A stretch of DNA of 64,000 nucleotides from Hydrangea macrophylla. Lineage: Eukaryota; Streptophyta; Magnoliopsida; Cornales; Hydrangeaceae. The translations under genes and the position numbers were made by a program. The notes under the pieces are model-generated. The model was not told the DNA's origin, ran no database searches, and worked only from the letters and a program-made list of their open reading frames with translations. Below, piece after piece: positions 31,241 through 42,343 of this stretch (within the stretch, counting starts at the first letter, position 1; every line of letters starts with the position of its first letter). The stretch lies in assembly GCA_033977485.1 (NCBI GenBank), contig CM066988.1:53877649-53941648 (forward strand), written 5' to 3'.

Positions 31241-33097
31241 CTGATTTTAAGCTCAAAAAGATATAGAATAACTTTTAAACACTCTCTTCTATTCAACTAT
31301 TAATTTAGCTCTACAAAGCATATCATCCTCATTCAAACCATGAAAGAAATACACATGTTTCTCATGTCACCAAGAAAAAATAACAAATGCATCACATCCA
31401 TGTATCCGTGTGTGTGTGAGATTAATAGCTATACATCAAACTTTATTTAGAGTTGTTTAAACTATCATACTCTCAAAAATTGTAGTTTCAACTCAATTCT
31501 CACATGGTTACTACACTTAAAAATGAATATCTCACAAAGACTTGGTTAATAATGATCGCACATGGTATGAAAGCTTTGAACGGAGTAATTTTTCAGATAC
31601 TAATGCTTTCATACTCGACTCTATAAAAGACGAACATTTAAGGTGTATAGTCTCACAAACGGAATACTACTTACTAGAGGAGCGAAATATCGTGGATAAC
31701 TCAATTTATACGTTCGTGGTTAAACTAAGTGGTTGAAAATCATTAAGGCTTTGACTTGACGGTTTTTTTATTTAGTAGGGTAGAAATTAAAGGAGTAAGA
31801 AATAGCACATTTTCAGCATATAATTGTGTTTAGTAATTTCTTCTTCACTTCATTCCAACCAACCTCTCCATATATATATAAATATTTTTTTTTTATATGC
31901 AGCTCTTCCCACTACTACTCCCTCCTCATACTTCAACATTTTGATTACATTGGGTGTGCAATGGGGTATATTGAGGTCAAAGTATACGATTAGGGATTTA
32001 TAATTTCATAATGGATTCGGCATTATTTACTAGGTGTGGGGTTAAGAACAATGCATATTCTGAAATGTCAATATAGGTAAATGGAGAAAGCAAGGAGCAA
32101 ATAACGATGGCTTAAATCATTTTCTCAACTTCTTAATTTTTAACACTTAAATGTTCATTGAGTTTGGTTGGTAAATCCTGAACATTCTCCTCTACTAAGC
32201 AGCTCAAAATGAAAAATTAGAGACTATCCAACAAATTTAATATACTTATTCAATAAGAACAATTCGAATTTAATGTGATAATTCCCTCAGAATTGAAGAT
32301 TGGATTACAAAGCTCACAAAGGGTAACTAGTTTCCACTACTTTATTCCTTAAAGTACGAAAGTCGTATTAACTCTTATTTTAAATTTTCTGCATAGCTAT
32401 TAACATGTGCAAATGATTTGGATACAAGAATGGTCAACAAATGCATTCATCCTAGAGAAGCTAGAAAAACGCGTGAACTTAATTCATAAAAGGATGAGAA
32501 TAAAATGGTTGTGTCATTGCTTAATAACAGCTAAATAGGAGTGAATATTCAAAATTATTCTACCAATTTAACTCAAACCTGACTTAATCGTTTAAAAAAA
32601 ATTGTGCAATATCTTTGTTTTACAACTTAAAATGGAAATTATATGACATATACAATAGATAGAGTGATCCAGATTGCTAAGTAAAAATATGCACAGGTGA
32701 TTATCTATCTACATCCCACCCCCAACTGAAAATTGCAATGTCCTCAGCAGTTGATTTTCAAAAATAGATAGAAAGATATCACCTTATATATATTGTAAGA
32801 ATTGCAAGTGTAACAACCTGTACAGAAAGCATACAAACTCCAAACAACAAAGATAAAAAAGAAATGAAATATAGAGCATGGGATCTAGTCATAAAACAGA
32901 ACGCATCACTGGAAAGATAATAAAGTGACAGAACAGACAGTGATAATATACTGCATAAAAACTAAAATGTAACATATCCAAAACAGCCAAAAACAAAAAA
33001 ACAAATATCCCAACAGTAACCAAAATATCCAACAAACCAACCAACAACATCCACAACCAACCAACAAAATATAAAAACCTAAAAATACTGAACCAAC
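31241..33097 (-). other. J 3' untranslated region
   Basis: About 1.9 kb without a credible gene. Near 32705-32755 the minus strand reads TGAGGACATTGCAATTTTC and then TTGGGGGTGGGATG, the counterpart of the motif that follows the ORF in K. The open frame at 31542-31736 (+) shows no recognisable motif and is probably chance. Confidence 0.55.
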
Positions 33098-33100
33098 AGA

Positions 33101-34617
33101 CTAAGCGTCATCGGGCACATCATATAATATCTCGATCAGTAAATCTGGAGCATCCACAACTCCACCCTCAGCAACAGTCGTAGCCGTCGCCAGGTCAATC
33201 GCGATCGTGGCAGCTGGAGTAGATAGTGATGTGTCAGCCACGACCGGAGGTGGTGGAAGCGGTGTCTCAGCAGCAGGCAGTGTCGTCGATGATGATGAAG
33301 CTGGAGGATCAAACTGAGAAGATGGGGCTGAAGATGATGGGCCGGTGGTGGGAGGTGGAATAGCAGAAGTGGTAGGTGGGACGGTGGAAGTGGCTGGAGC
33401 AGCTGTAGGTGGATCGCTGGGGGGTGGTACAAAAGCTGAGTGAACTACCTGGTCGACTCCGATCTGGATCAAGATTGCCTCCAGCAGAGTCGTCATCTGA
33501 TCTACCTTACCCTCAAGTCTAATCTGGGCCTCTCTCTCCTCCAATAGTAACTGGTGAACAATCGGGAGAGGCACAGACGAAGAAGACTCTCCTTGGGCCT
33601 GAGCCTGAGACCTCTGTCCCAGCTCAAATCTCGCAACCTCCTCAATAGGGTCCATCTCCTCCTCAGACTCATGCTTCTCAACCACTGTGGGCATCTCAGA
33701 AGTAGCACCCTCCGTATCAGTGCCTCCTCCTCTTCTCCTCTTCTCCTCTTCTCGCCAACCTTAGCCTTGCCTTTGCCTCGCCTCTTTCTCTTTTGTGCAT
33801 CAGACAGGCGGGAAGCTGTCTCACCAAAATGACTACGAGACTGGCCAGTCCGTCACCTGCCAACAGAAGGAGACCTGCCTGCTCAATAACCCAGTGAATG
33901 GCCCAAGCACCCTTCAAGTGCTTCTTGGCCTGAACGTATCGTGTAGGGTGCCTCATGAAATCAATGTAAAGGTGAGGCAAACAAACTGGCTGCCAAGTCC
34001 CGATCGCATATAACACACATGAGTACCATGCTGCAATCTTCTCCCGATAAGATGTCACTAAAAGGCAATTGCTGAGGGCGAGGTGCAGCATATGATAATT
34101 ATCTGTGAGGTAGAAGTCAGGAATAAGGGCCTCGCCATCCCAACGCAGAAGAGCAACCCCAGTGATCTCTCTGATAATAATAGTCGGTGAGAGCAGTGGT
34201 GTGCCAGCACGGTGTGGACAAACACAGTCAGGTACCTCGGGTACCCTTAAAGCAGCGGAGACAGTGGCCGGACTAAAAATGATCTCCGGAACTCGGAAAA
34301 ATGATCGAAGTATGAATGGAGAAGCCGGGTCCCTAACCATCATCGCACATATCTCCCTAATCCAGGATAGATTAACGTGCTTTGGCTGGGAAAGGAGCGC
34401 GTACCACTACGGCATAGCACGTATCTGGGCAAGATACCAAGGAGTAGAAAGCCATGCTGTCTCGAGTGGTCGCTCGAGCATAACCTTCCGAGACTAGAAG
34501 TATCTAGTGAACCATACCCGGTCTTCTTCATTTCTGAACCCGTGATCGGGTATAGGGTCGGGTATGGTTAGGTCAAGAGGCTTGAACTTGGATACCCTGT
34601 GATAGGGTTCATTGTAA
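33101..34617 (-). pseudogene. Athila third ORF (env-position protein)
   Basis: Immediately after the putative acceptor at 34622 a frame reads RVSKFKPLDLTIPDP, FRNEEDRVWFTRYF (stop), SRKVMLERPLETAWL, a second stop, then WYALLSQPKHVNLSW and, from 34343, an open frame with VPEIIFSPATVSAALRVPEV and LLVTSYREKIAAWYSCVLY. This is the conserved block found in plant transposon proteins next to Athila pol, often called env-like by position. A frameshift near 33720 leads into 33101-33694, which has a Gln/Glu-rich heptad stretch (LEGKVDQMTTLLEAIL) and a Pro/Ser/Thr-rich low-complexity tail. No signal peptide or fusion peptide is visible. Two stops and a frameshift make this copy non-functional. Confidence 0.7.
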
Positions 34618-34621
34618 AGCC

Positions 34622-34960
34622 CTGAAACGGAAGAAATAAATAGAGAAATCATTAAAACAAGAAAACAAAGAAACTGCTACACTTCGATCGATTGAAGGAT
34701 ATTCGATCGATTGAGAAAATTGCCGCTTCGATCGCTTGAGCCATGTTCGATCGATCGAGAAGAGGATTGGTTTCAATCGCTCAAACCTAGTTCGATCGAT
34801 CGAACACAGCGAAGTGGCAGTGCCGATTAACAATAACGGGAAATGCCCGCAAACACAAAAATTAAGAAAATAAACAAAAGAAGATTAATACCAATAGGGG
34901 ACACCCCAATACAATTCGAATGAAAAGAAAGACATGGGGGGGTTGAAACCGAGACCTCAC
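34622..34960 (-). other. Predicted intron upstream of the Athila third ORF
   Basis: Donor GAG|GTGAGG at 34960 and acceptor TCTTCCGTTTCAG|GG at 34622 frame a T-rich sequence. It contains the second palindrome array of the internal promoter (34683-34804). Splicing is predicted, not shown. Confidence 0.5.
34683..34804. repeat. GATCGATC palindrome array inside J (downstream member)
   Basis: Six units (TTCGATCGATTGAAG, TTCGATCGATTGAGA, TTCGATCGCTTGAGC, TTCGATCGATCGAGA, TTCAATCGCTCAAAC, TTCGATCGATCGAAC) at 15-25 bp spacing. Confidence 0.85.
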
Positions 34961-35096
34961 CTCAAGATACGTGCTACAAGGGGGAGGAGGAGGTTAAAGA
35001 TGATGAACCGAGGGGTCCGGTTCTCTTCAGGTGATGTAGTTGTGCCTGGGGGGTCCAAAAACCGCGAGCTTCTCCTCTGTCTCTGATCGCTCGAAC

Positions 35097-35118
35097 GTGA
35101 GAGAGAGAGAGAGAGAGT
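35097..35118. repeat. (GA)n microsatellite in the predicted 5' UTR
   Basis: GA repeated, so CT-rich on the minus strand, about 25-45 bp downstream of the TATA-like box, as in many plant 5' UTRs. Confidence 0.85.
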
Positions 35119-35142
35119 GAGAAAGTGTATCGACGATGCTTT

Positions 35143-35270
35143 GTTTAAATACAGGTCTCGATCGATCGAGAAAGTTGATCGATCAACCATTCGATCGATT
35201 GAGACCTGCTGAAGCGCTCGAAGAATGATGATCTCGATCGATCGACGTTAGTTCGATCGATCGATCGAAC
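35143..35270 (-). promoter_or_regulatory. Putative internal promoter of J: palindrome array plus TATA-like box
   Basis: On the minus strand five to six palindromes (35270-35157: TTCGATCGATCGATCGAAC, GTCGATCGATCGAGA, TCAATCGATCGAATG, TTGATCGATCAAC, CTCGATCGATCGAGA) are followed by CTGTATTTAAAC at about 35153-35142, then a CT-rich leader, an intron and the third ORF. The layout copies that of the LTR promoters. Promoter activity is inferred. Confidence 0.5.
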
Positions 35271-35597
35271 ATGGAAATCTTCACTACTATTGAAATGAAA
35301 GAATACACACCCCCAACTAACCAATATTGTTTTGGACAAACATGAAAGTGATAAAAATAGTTCATTGACAGGACATGTAAGCCAAAAAGTCATCATCAAC
35401 ATAGAGAATTGCAAATATTTTATAGATCGAACAGTATATTAGCATCCATTTGCAACATTATTGCCCCGAAAATGGTATTTAAAACCTTATTGAGAAAGAA
35501 CAACTAAAAGAAACTGAAAGTAATAAAACTTTGTCTAGGATTACACTTCAATTGATGAAAGAAAGATGAAATGACGTAATACAATTGAAGTGTAGCA

Positions 35598-36682
35598 CTA
35601 CTCGTCAAGCATGAAGATATCATCTTCCACAACGTCTGTCTCTGCCAAAGCTTCGAATGTGGGGTCCAAATTTGCTGATTCCCTTTTCCAGAATAACCAG
35701 AAGGCATCCAAGGCATCATTGAGCAAGTCTAAACTATCCAAAGAATTGATTGCACGTGCAGTAGGTGATCCGGATGGAGAAAGCGATAACGGCGTGTGAG
35801 TTCGCAACGGACTCTCCTCTTGCGGCGGAGTACCCGAGGGTATTATATATGGTCCATTCCCGTGGAACAACTGATGTGGAAGGAACAATGGTGGTAACAA
35901 ATGATTCATAGTGACACCCCTGACAAAGAAAAACAAAAGAGAACAAAAAGACAAGAAAGAAATTAAATAAACAAACTAAAGAACTAAATGAATGAATAAA
36001 ACAGGAAATGTGACTAGGAAATAACCTCACTATTGGCCTGATATCCCCAGGTGCACTAGCAGGTAGAGGGCATTGAAGCCGGAACAACAAATAACTCAAG
36101 TGCACATATATGTAGAGAACCACTTGGATGACAAGGAAATCGTCAACATATGTGAATACGACATTATGGCATTCTGGCACCACATCCTGTAAGTCCTCTT
36201 CTTTCCATGGTTCCCATATTGAGTCATTTTCCCACTGTTCCATCAGAGCGCCATCGACTTCCCAAACAGCATATCCCTCTAGTTCTCCCTCCTCTGTAGG
36301 GAGTTCTATGTGCTCAAAAGGATTGATATGGAGGAGAGCAGGGTTGTATGGGATGTATTCGTGGGTTAAGTCAACGATGTCTTCTGCCCCTGGCCCTTGG
36401 TATGGAGATAAGCAGAATGCTATTTCATCAGCAGTCCACGGTGGGTTATGATATTCTGAATCAGCCCATGACCTAATTGAGTGAACATCGCCATCTCTCA
36501 TATTGAAAAGCCTGTAGGAGATAGATAAAAGAAATGGAATAGTAGATTACGATCAAGGTCACACTCAAAAAGATATAGATAAGCAAAAGAACAAAACAAA
36601 ACGAGAAGCAGTAAAAGAAAAAGTACAACAACATTGTAAAAACGCACTTGAGCGTTCTAGGTTGAGGCATAGTCAGGCTCAT
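35598..36682 (-). CDS. Spliced accessory protein downstream of Athila pol (280 aa predicted)
   Basis: Start ATG at 36682, five bases after the pol stop at 36687. Exon 1 is 36682-36648, intron 36647-36512 (GTGCGT...CTACAG), exon 2 36511-36026, intron 36025-35920 (GTTATT...TTGTCAG), exon 3 35919-35598. Both joins keep one frame with no internal stop (843 coding bases). The donors are weak but both acceptors follow long T-rich tracts. The protein is acidic, with Trp-rich motifs early (SWADSEYHNPPWTADE, VWEVDGALMEQWEN, IWEPWKEEDL). Near residues 140-160 there is a hydrophobic stretch (FLVIQVVLYIYVHLSYLLF) that could span a membrane, then a Pro/Ser-rich segment and an acidic end (DVVEDDIFMLDE). 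I do not recognise the family. Its position corresponds to the env-like slot of Athila elements, and an intact frame beside a broken pol is striking. Alternatives: a captured host gene, or chance frames joined by predicted introns. Confidence 0.55.
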
Positions 36683-36686
36683 CAAG

Positions 36687-37597
36687 TTAGATGTGCTCGA
36701 CCTCTGGTTGGAAATCTTCTAAGAACGGTTTTACCCTTTGGCCATTGACCTTGAAACTTTCGTCGTTCTTAGGATTGAATAACTCGATGGCCCCATGTGG
36801 AAAGACAGATTTGACTATGAAGGGTCCTATCTACCGAGATCGGAGTTTTCCTGGGAAGATATGAAGGCGTGAATCGTATAGTAAAACTTTCTGTCCAGGC
36901 TCAAAAGATTTTCGAAAAATTGTTCTATCAGGCGAGCCTTCAACCTTTCCTTGTGAAGTTTAGCATTATCATATGCATCTCGACGGATTTCTTCCAGTTT
37001 TGCCAACTGGAGTTTCCGGAGATGACCTCCCTCTTTAATGTTGAAGTTTAATGAGCGTGTCGCCCAATATGCTTTGTGCTCGATTTCAACGGGAAGGTGA
37101 CATGCCTTACCGTACACTAACCTATATGGGGATATTCCCAGATTTGTCTTATAGGTAGTACGGTATGCCCAAAGAGCATCAGTCAGTTTATAAGCCCAGT
37201 CTTTTCTGTTAAAACTAACCGTCTTTTCTAATATATGCTTGATTTCACGGTTAGCCAACTCTACATGCCCATTCGTTTGTGGGTGGTAGGCTAGAGCGAT
37301 CTTATGATTCACCCCGTATTTCTTAAGTAGTGATTCCAAAGGCCTATTGCAAAAGTGCCTGCCTTGGTCACTTATTAATGCTTTTGAGGTTCCGAAACGC
37401 GATAGGATGTTTTCCTTAAGGAATGACATTACTGTTTTATGGTCATTACGTCTCGTCGGTATCGCTTCTACCCATTTTGATATGTATTCCACAGCCAGGA
37501 GTATGTATTCACAGTTGTTCAATTTAGGAAACGGGCCCATAAAGTCTATGCCCCAACAATCGAATATTTCAATTATGATTATGGGAGTTAAGGGCAT
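36687..37597 (-). pseudogene. Athila J: integrase
   Basis: The 36827-37597 frame reads GIDFMGPFPKL (first catalytic Asp), SKWVEAIPTRRNDH, SDQGRHFCNRPLESLL (second Asp), YHPQTNGHVELANREIKHIL (catalytic Glu) and SPYRLVYGKACHLPVE, all typical Athila. A frameshift leads to the conserved tail KLRSR-stop-IGPFIV, in which a stop replaces the usual Trp. It ends with FKVNGQRVKPFLED and the stop at 36687. The N-terminal zinc finger region (37600-37810) is fragmented. Integration activity in this copy is unlikely. Confidence 0.9.
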
Positions 37598-37806
37598 CGA
37601 ATTCCTTTTCGAAATTGTACTAATCTTTTGACATCATTGGCACGATTTACAAAAAGTATAGGCATCTTTGAACACGGTGGGCCAATAGAAGTCGCTGTGC
37701 AATACTTTGTGTGTGGTCTTTTAGGAGGCAAAATGGCCACCGCGGGCTTCAGAATGACAGGAAAAATTATAGTTATGTCCTCATTCGGGACACAATGCCT
37801 GATGAC

Positions 37807-38590
37807 CTAATCAGCACAATACTTAAATAAGTAAGGGTCATCGAAAAAGAAATGACGTGCGAACGAAAGGAACCTTTTCTTGTCCTGATTTGACCAATGA
37901 CTCGGGGTCTCTCCTGTAACAAGGTAATTTATTATATCCGCGTACCAAGGCAAACTGGAGACAGCCATCAGTTGCTCGTCTGGGAATTTATCTTTCATTG
38001 GTACGGGCTCAGTGTTGTCAGTAAATGTCAACCGAGATAAATGATCGGCGACCACATTCTCTACTCCTTTTTTACCCTTGATTGTGATATCAAATTCCTG
38101 GAGTAGGAGTATCCAGCGGATGAGCCTCTGTTTCGCATCTTTTTTAGATAGCAGGTACTTGAGGGCCGAGTGATCTATAAAACAGATTATTGGGGACCCT
38201 ATTAGATAAGACCTGAATTTGTCTACAGCGAAGACTATTGCCAGTAGCTCTTTCTTGGTAGTCGTATAATTCATTTGAGCTTCATTAAGTGTTCGGCTGA
38301 CATAGTAGATTACATAAGGCTTGTTATCCTTCCTCTATCCTAGAACTACGCCAATGGCATAGTTGCTAGCATCGCACATTAACTCAAACGGCAAACTCCA
38401 GTCGGGTGCCTGTATTATCGGTGCGGAGGTAAGGTGTTCTTTTAGTGCATCAAAAGATGTTTGACAGTTTTCCGACCATTCGAATGGCATGTCTTTAGCC
38501 AACACTTGACACACTGGTCGGGAGATTACACTAAAATTTTTGATAAAGCGACGATAGAATCCCGCATGTCCCAGAAAAGATCGGATGTCT
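37807..38590 (-). pseudogene. Athila J: RNase H and linker
   Basis: Broken frames between 38590 and 38280 contain the CDASNYAIGVVLG block. The 37807-38274 frame continues with YTTTKKELLAIVFAVDKFRS, DHSALKYLLSKKDAKQRLIR, FDITIKGKKGVENVVADHLSR and then the region leading to integrase. Catalytic Asp and Glu positions are visible, interrupted by stops. Confidence 0.9.
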
Positions 38591-39322
38591 CAGACTGTAC
38601 GAGGGACAGGTAGATTTGAAATTATATCGATTTTTTCTTTATCGACTTGGATACCCTTATCAGAAATAATATGGCCGAGGACAATTCCCTTGGTCACCAT
38701 GAAGTGACACTTCTCCCAGTTTAGTACTAAGTGTTTGTCCTTGCATCTCGCTAACACATTCTCAAGGTTTTCCAGGCAGTTATCAAAACTATGGCCAAAC
38801 ACTGAGAAGTCGTCCATAAAGACCTCGAGTGTCTGTTCGACCATATCACTGAATATGCTTAACATGCACCGCTGAAAGGTGGCAGGTGCATTGCATAAAC
38901 CAAAGGGCATACGACGGTAGGCGAATGTACCAAACGGATAAGTGAAAGTCATATTTTCCTGATCTTTAGGAGCAATTTCAATTTGGTTATAGCCACTATA
39001 TCCGTCCAAGAAGCAATAAAATTTATGACCCCGCCACTCTTTCTAGCATTTGATCTATGAATGGCAATGGAAAGTGGTCTTTCCGGGTCACAGTATTTAA
39101 CTTTCGATAATCAATACACATCCGCCATCCAGTGGGGATGCGTGTTGGTACTAACTCGCTGTCTTTGTTTGGGATAACTGTTATACCAGCCTTTTTGGGC
39201 ACCACCTGGGTTGGACTAACCCAAGAGCTGTCAGAGATAGGATATATAATCCCAATGTCAAAAAGTTTTAGGACTTCCTTTTTCACGACTTCTTGCATAT
39301 TGGGATTCAGACGCCTCTGCAT
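38590..39322 (-). pseudogene. Athila J: reverse transcriptase
   Basis: 39023-39322 gives QRRLNPNMQEVVKKEVLKL, WVSPTQVVPKK, GWRMCIDYRKLN and PLPFIDQMLER. After a frameshift, 38590-39009 gives GYSGYNQIEIAPKDQ, PFGLCNAPATFQRCM, the catalytic EVFMDDFSVFG (FMDD, usual for Athila) and GIVLGHIIS. The active site is intact. Only one frameshift at about 39015 and a stop after VPRTV separate the pieces. Confidence 0.92.
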
Positions 39323-39426
39323 TTGTCGCGAAGGTTAGTGTCTTCCTCCAGATATATCTTATGGGTGCAAATAGATGGGTTGATGCCTTTTAGGTCGGCA
39401 ATAGTCCACCCCAATGCTCCCTTGTG

Positions 39427-40215
39427 CTATTTGAGCATTTGAATTAACTTATCCTCTTGTTCAGAGTTCAACGTGGATGAGATTATCACAGGATAAGTCT
39501 TTTCAGTCCCTAGAAAAGCGTATTTGAGCTCTTTTGGAAGCTCATTTAATTTTAGATCTGGAAACTGGAAGTTTGAAGGCATAGTTAACTTCGTTTTTGG
39601 AGGCAAGGGTTCATATGGTGTGACCCACATGCATTCAGCTCTATATTCCTCTTTAGTTTCCATCATGAGGCAGTCATGATTTAGAGTAGCGTCGAATGGG
39701 GTAGAATCGTTAGGTTGATAAGTAGCGTCGAATTGTGACACAACTACCTCCAAAGGATCTTTGTATTCTACAAGATTAGCCTCGTCTTCGATGACTGTTT
39801 CGATGAAGTTAACTTCTTCTTCGTCCTCGTATTCTTCAGGTCGAGGATTTGAAAATATCTTGACATTTAAGGTCATGTTCCTAAATACGATAGTCATGAT
39901 ACCACTCCTTATTTTGATTATGGCATCAATAGTGTTGAGGAATGGACGTCCGAAAATCACCGGGATTTGTGAACATAGATTAGACACAGATTCGGTGTCC
40001 AGAATCACAAAATCGACCGAAAAGACAAATGTATCTATCTGTACCAGAACGTCCTCCAGTATTCCTCTAGGATACTTGACTGACCTATCTTCCAATTGCA
40101 ATGCAACTTGGGTAGGTTTGAGTTCACCCAACCCTAGTTGTTTATATACTGAATATGGCAGCAAGTTTACGCTAACTCATAGATCAAGGAGTGCGTTGTC
40201 TATCCTTTGATTCTC
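39427..40215 (-). pseudogene. Athila J: aspartic protease
   Basis: The region reads NALLDL-stop-VSVNLLPYSVYKQLGLGELK. Athila proteases have DLGAS here, so a TGA codon (about 40177-40179) replaces the active-site Gly and a Val replaces Ala. Downstream the frame is open through ILEDVLVQIDTFVFSVDFV and IFGRPFLNTIDAIIKIRSG. A single stop at the catalytic turn in an otherwise open 245-codon frame is the main lesion. Confidence 0.88.
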
Positions 40216-42214
40216 AATTTGACACGAGACAGTTGGGGTGCTAGGGTTTTTAAGCTTTGGAGGCAATTCGTTTTGGATGATTGTACTTGCTTGGCAAGCG
40301 ACATAAGCGTGTTTCTTCACACTTTGTCTCCTCTTAACCGTGCATAAATCTTTTAGATACTTAGTGTAGGCTAGCACTTGTTTGATTGCATCAAGGAGTG
40401 GGAGATTAATTTTAACTTGTTTAAACAACTCCAAGAATTCCTGATTCTTTGCCTCGTTTTGGGGTTTCTTGAGCCTTTGAGGGTAAGGCGTAGGGAAAGG
40501 GCAATTAGGTAATTCGTCCTTGATAGGCTCATTTCCAGGCCTTCTCTCAACTTCTTCTACTTCTTTAGGAGTGTCCTCATTTGATTTTAATGCTTTGTTA
40601 TTAGTGGACAGCTCCTCCTTTTGAGTAGATGGTTTACTTTTATCCACTACTTCATCCTCTTCATACTCTTCAGGGGTAGAGAGAGGCGTGTTTTTCCTAT
40701 GACTTTGCCGCTTCTCAAGGTTGTCACGGCTTTGGCATGTTCGTGGTTATTGGGACCATTGTTGAATCCCTTAGGGTTTGGAAGTGGTTGAGCAGGAAAC
40801 GTACCACTCGAACCCTCTTGTCGTGCATCCATTCTCTCTAATGTCGTGGACATTTTACTCATCATTTGAATTAACTGTTGTGTTAAATTCGCGTTAGAGA
40901 GTAGATCTTCCTCTTATACCTTTTTGTGAGGTGGCACGTAAACATTCGCTTGTTGATTGTTAGAGGGTTGAGCTTGGTTGTAGTTATTTTCTTTATTTTG
41001 ATGGAATGGCTGGGACTGCCTGTTGTATTGCCCTTGGTATTGATTATTGTTATTGTAGGGCTATTGTTGTTGATATTGGTTTTGGGTCCCAGCATTGTTT
41101 TTCCAATCAAACCCGGGATGATTCCATCTATTGTTATTATTTTGTGAATTATAATTGTTGTAGGAATTCCCTGGCCCCCTATACTCTTGCATGGCATTCA
41201 TTTCCATAGGGGGTTGTTCTTGAAAATACGGCACATTAGGACAGCATTGAGTAGTGTGTCCCAACATGTTGCATGTGCCGCATGGTTCTTCAGGCAAAAA
41301 TTGCCTAGAACTCTCTCCTTTCATTCCCAACTCTTCCACTTTCTTCACTAGTTCTTCATACTTGTTCATCAGATGATCCTCACTTTTTAGTTGGTATAAA
41401 CTTTTCTCCTCCACACAGGATATCTGTGAGCGTGGGACATCGTCTGAATTTAACCACTCATGGGCATGTTCAGCTAACCACTCGAAATGAGCTTCAGCTT
41501 CTTCTATGTTTTTGTGAAGAATGGCCCTGAACTTATAGTCTCAACCAACTTTTTTGTTTCACCATTTAGCCCTTCATAAAAGTAGCTGATGGTTCGCCAT
41601 TTCTCATACCCATGATGTGGGCATGAGAGTAGTAAATCCTTGAAACGCTGCCAAGTTTGGGTAAAAGTTTCATTGCTCTTTTGTGTGTAAGAAATTATTT
41701 GTCGTTTAAGCTCAGTCATGCGGGGTGGAAAGAATTTCTTCAGGAAAGCAGTGTTCATCGCATGCCAGGTGTAGATTGAATTTGGCTTTAAGGTGAGTAA
41801 CCACGCTTTTGCTTTATCATTCAGGGTGAAAGGAAATAGTATTAGACGTGTCACGTCTACAGGACAATGTGAGAAAGTTTTACAAACATCCTCAAAGTCC
41901 TTGACATGTAGATACGCCTTCTCGTTCTCCATTCCATGAAAGGTAGGAAGGAGTTGAATCATTCCATTGCGAAATTGAAATTCGCCTGCATGGGGTGGAA
42001 TGAGAATACAAGAAGGTGTAGGCGCTTGTTCAGGTGTCATGAGATCGTACAAAGGACGAAGTGAATCGTCGATTGGTATAACTACATTATCACCACTTTC
42101 ACTTTGATTGTCAGCCATTGAATCAATAGGTGTAACTATGGGGTTAATAGAACTAGATGAATTGGATGAATAGAATGGGTTTCCGTAAATTCCTTCAATG
42201 GAATTATCGGACAT
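40216..42214 (-). pseudogene. Athila J: gag
   Basis: The ATG at 42214 opens a 236-codon frame with the Athila capsid block (FHGMENEKAYLHVKDFEDVC, LFPFTLNDKAKAWLLTL, FLKKFFPPRMTELKRQI, YFYEGL). A frameshift near 41500 leads to 41061-41414 with a CCHC knuckle CGTCNMLGHTTQCC (C-X2-C-X4-H-X4-C) and a Gln/Asn-rich tail. Further broken frames at 40647-40865 (TTLRSGKVIGK) and 40177-40647 (a Lys/Glu-rich spacer, then FLELFKQVKINLPLLDAIKQ) bridge to the protease. Gag and pol share one direction without an obvious separate start. Confidence 0.9.
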
Positions 42215-42319
42215 AAAGGGAAAGACCCTAAGTAGTTTTTAATCTAAAGAATAAAAGAAAAAGAGAAACAGAAAGAGATAAGGATAGATTAAGGTAAGCT
42301 CAGCGTTAGCTTGTCGCCT

Positions 42320-42337
42320 TCCCCGGCAACGGCGCCA
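42320..42337 (-). promoter_or_regulatory. Primer-binding site of J (tRNA-Asp)
   Basis: The minus strand reads TGGCGCCGTTGCCGGGGA, a perfect 18-base complement of the tRNA-Asp 3' end, 6 bases inside the 5' LTR. Confidence 0.92.
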
Positions 42338-42343
42338 AAAACT

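Noticed and set aside
33136..33432. Leu/His/Pro-rich frame on the minus strand
   Set aside because: Shadow of the low-complexity tail of the Athila third ORF in another frame.
35734..36501. Single 255-codon ORF on the minus strand taken as one gene
   Set aside because: Its C-terminal third reads through a T-rich intron; the spliced model gives a better-supported product.
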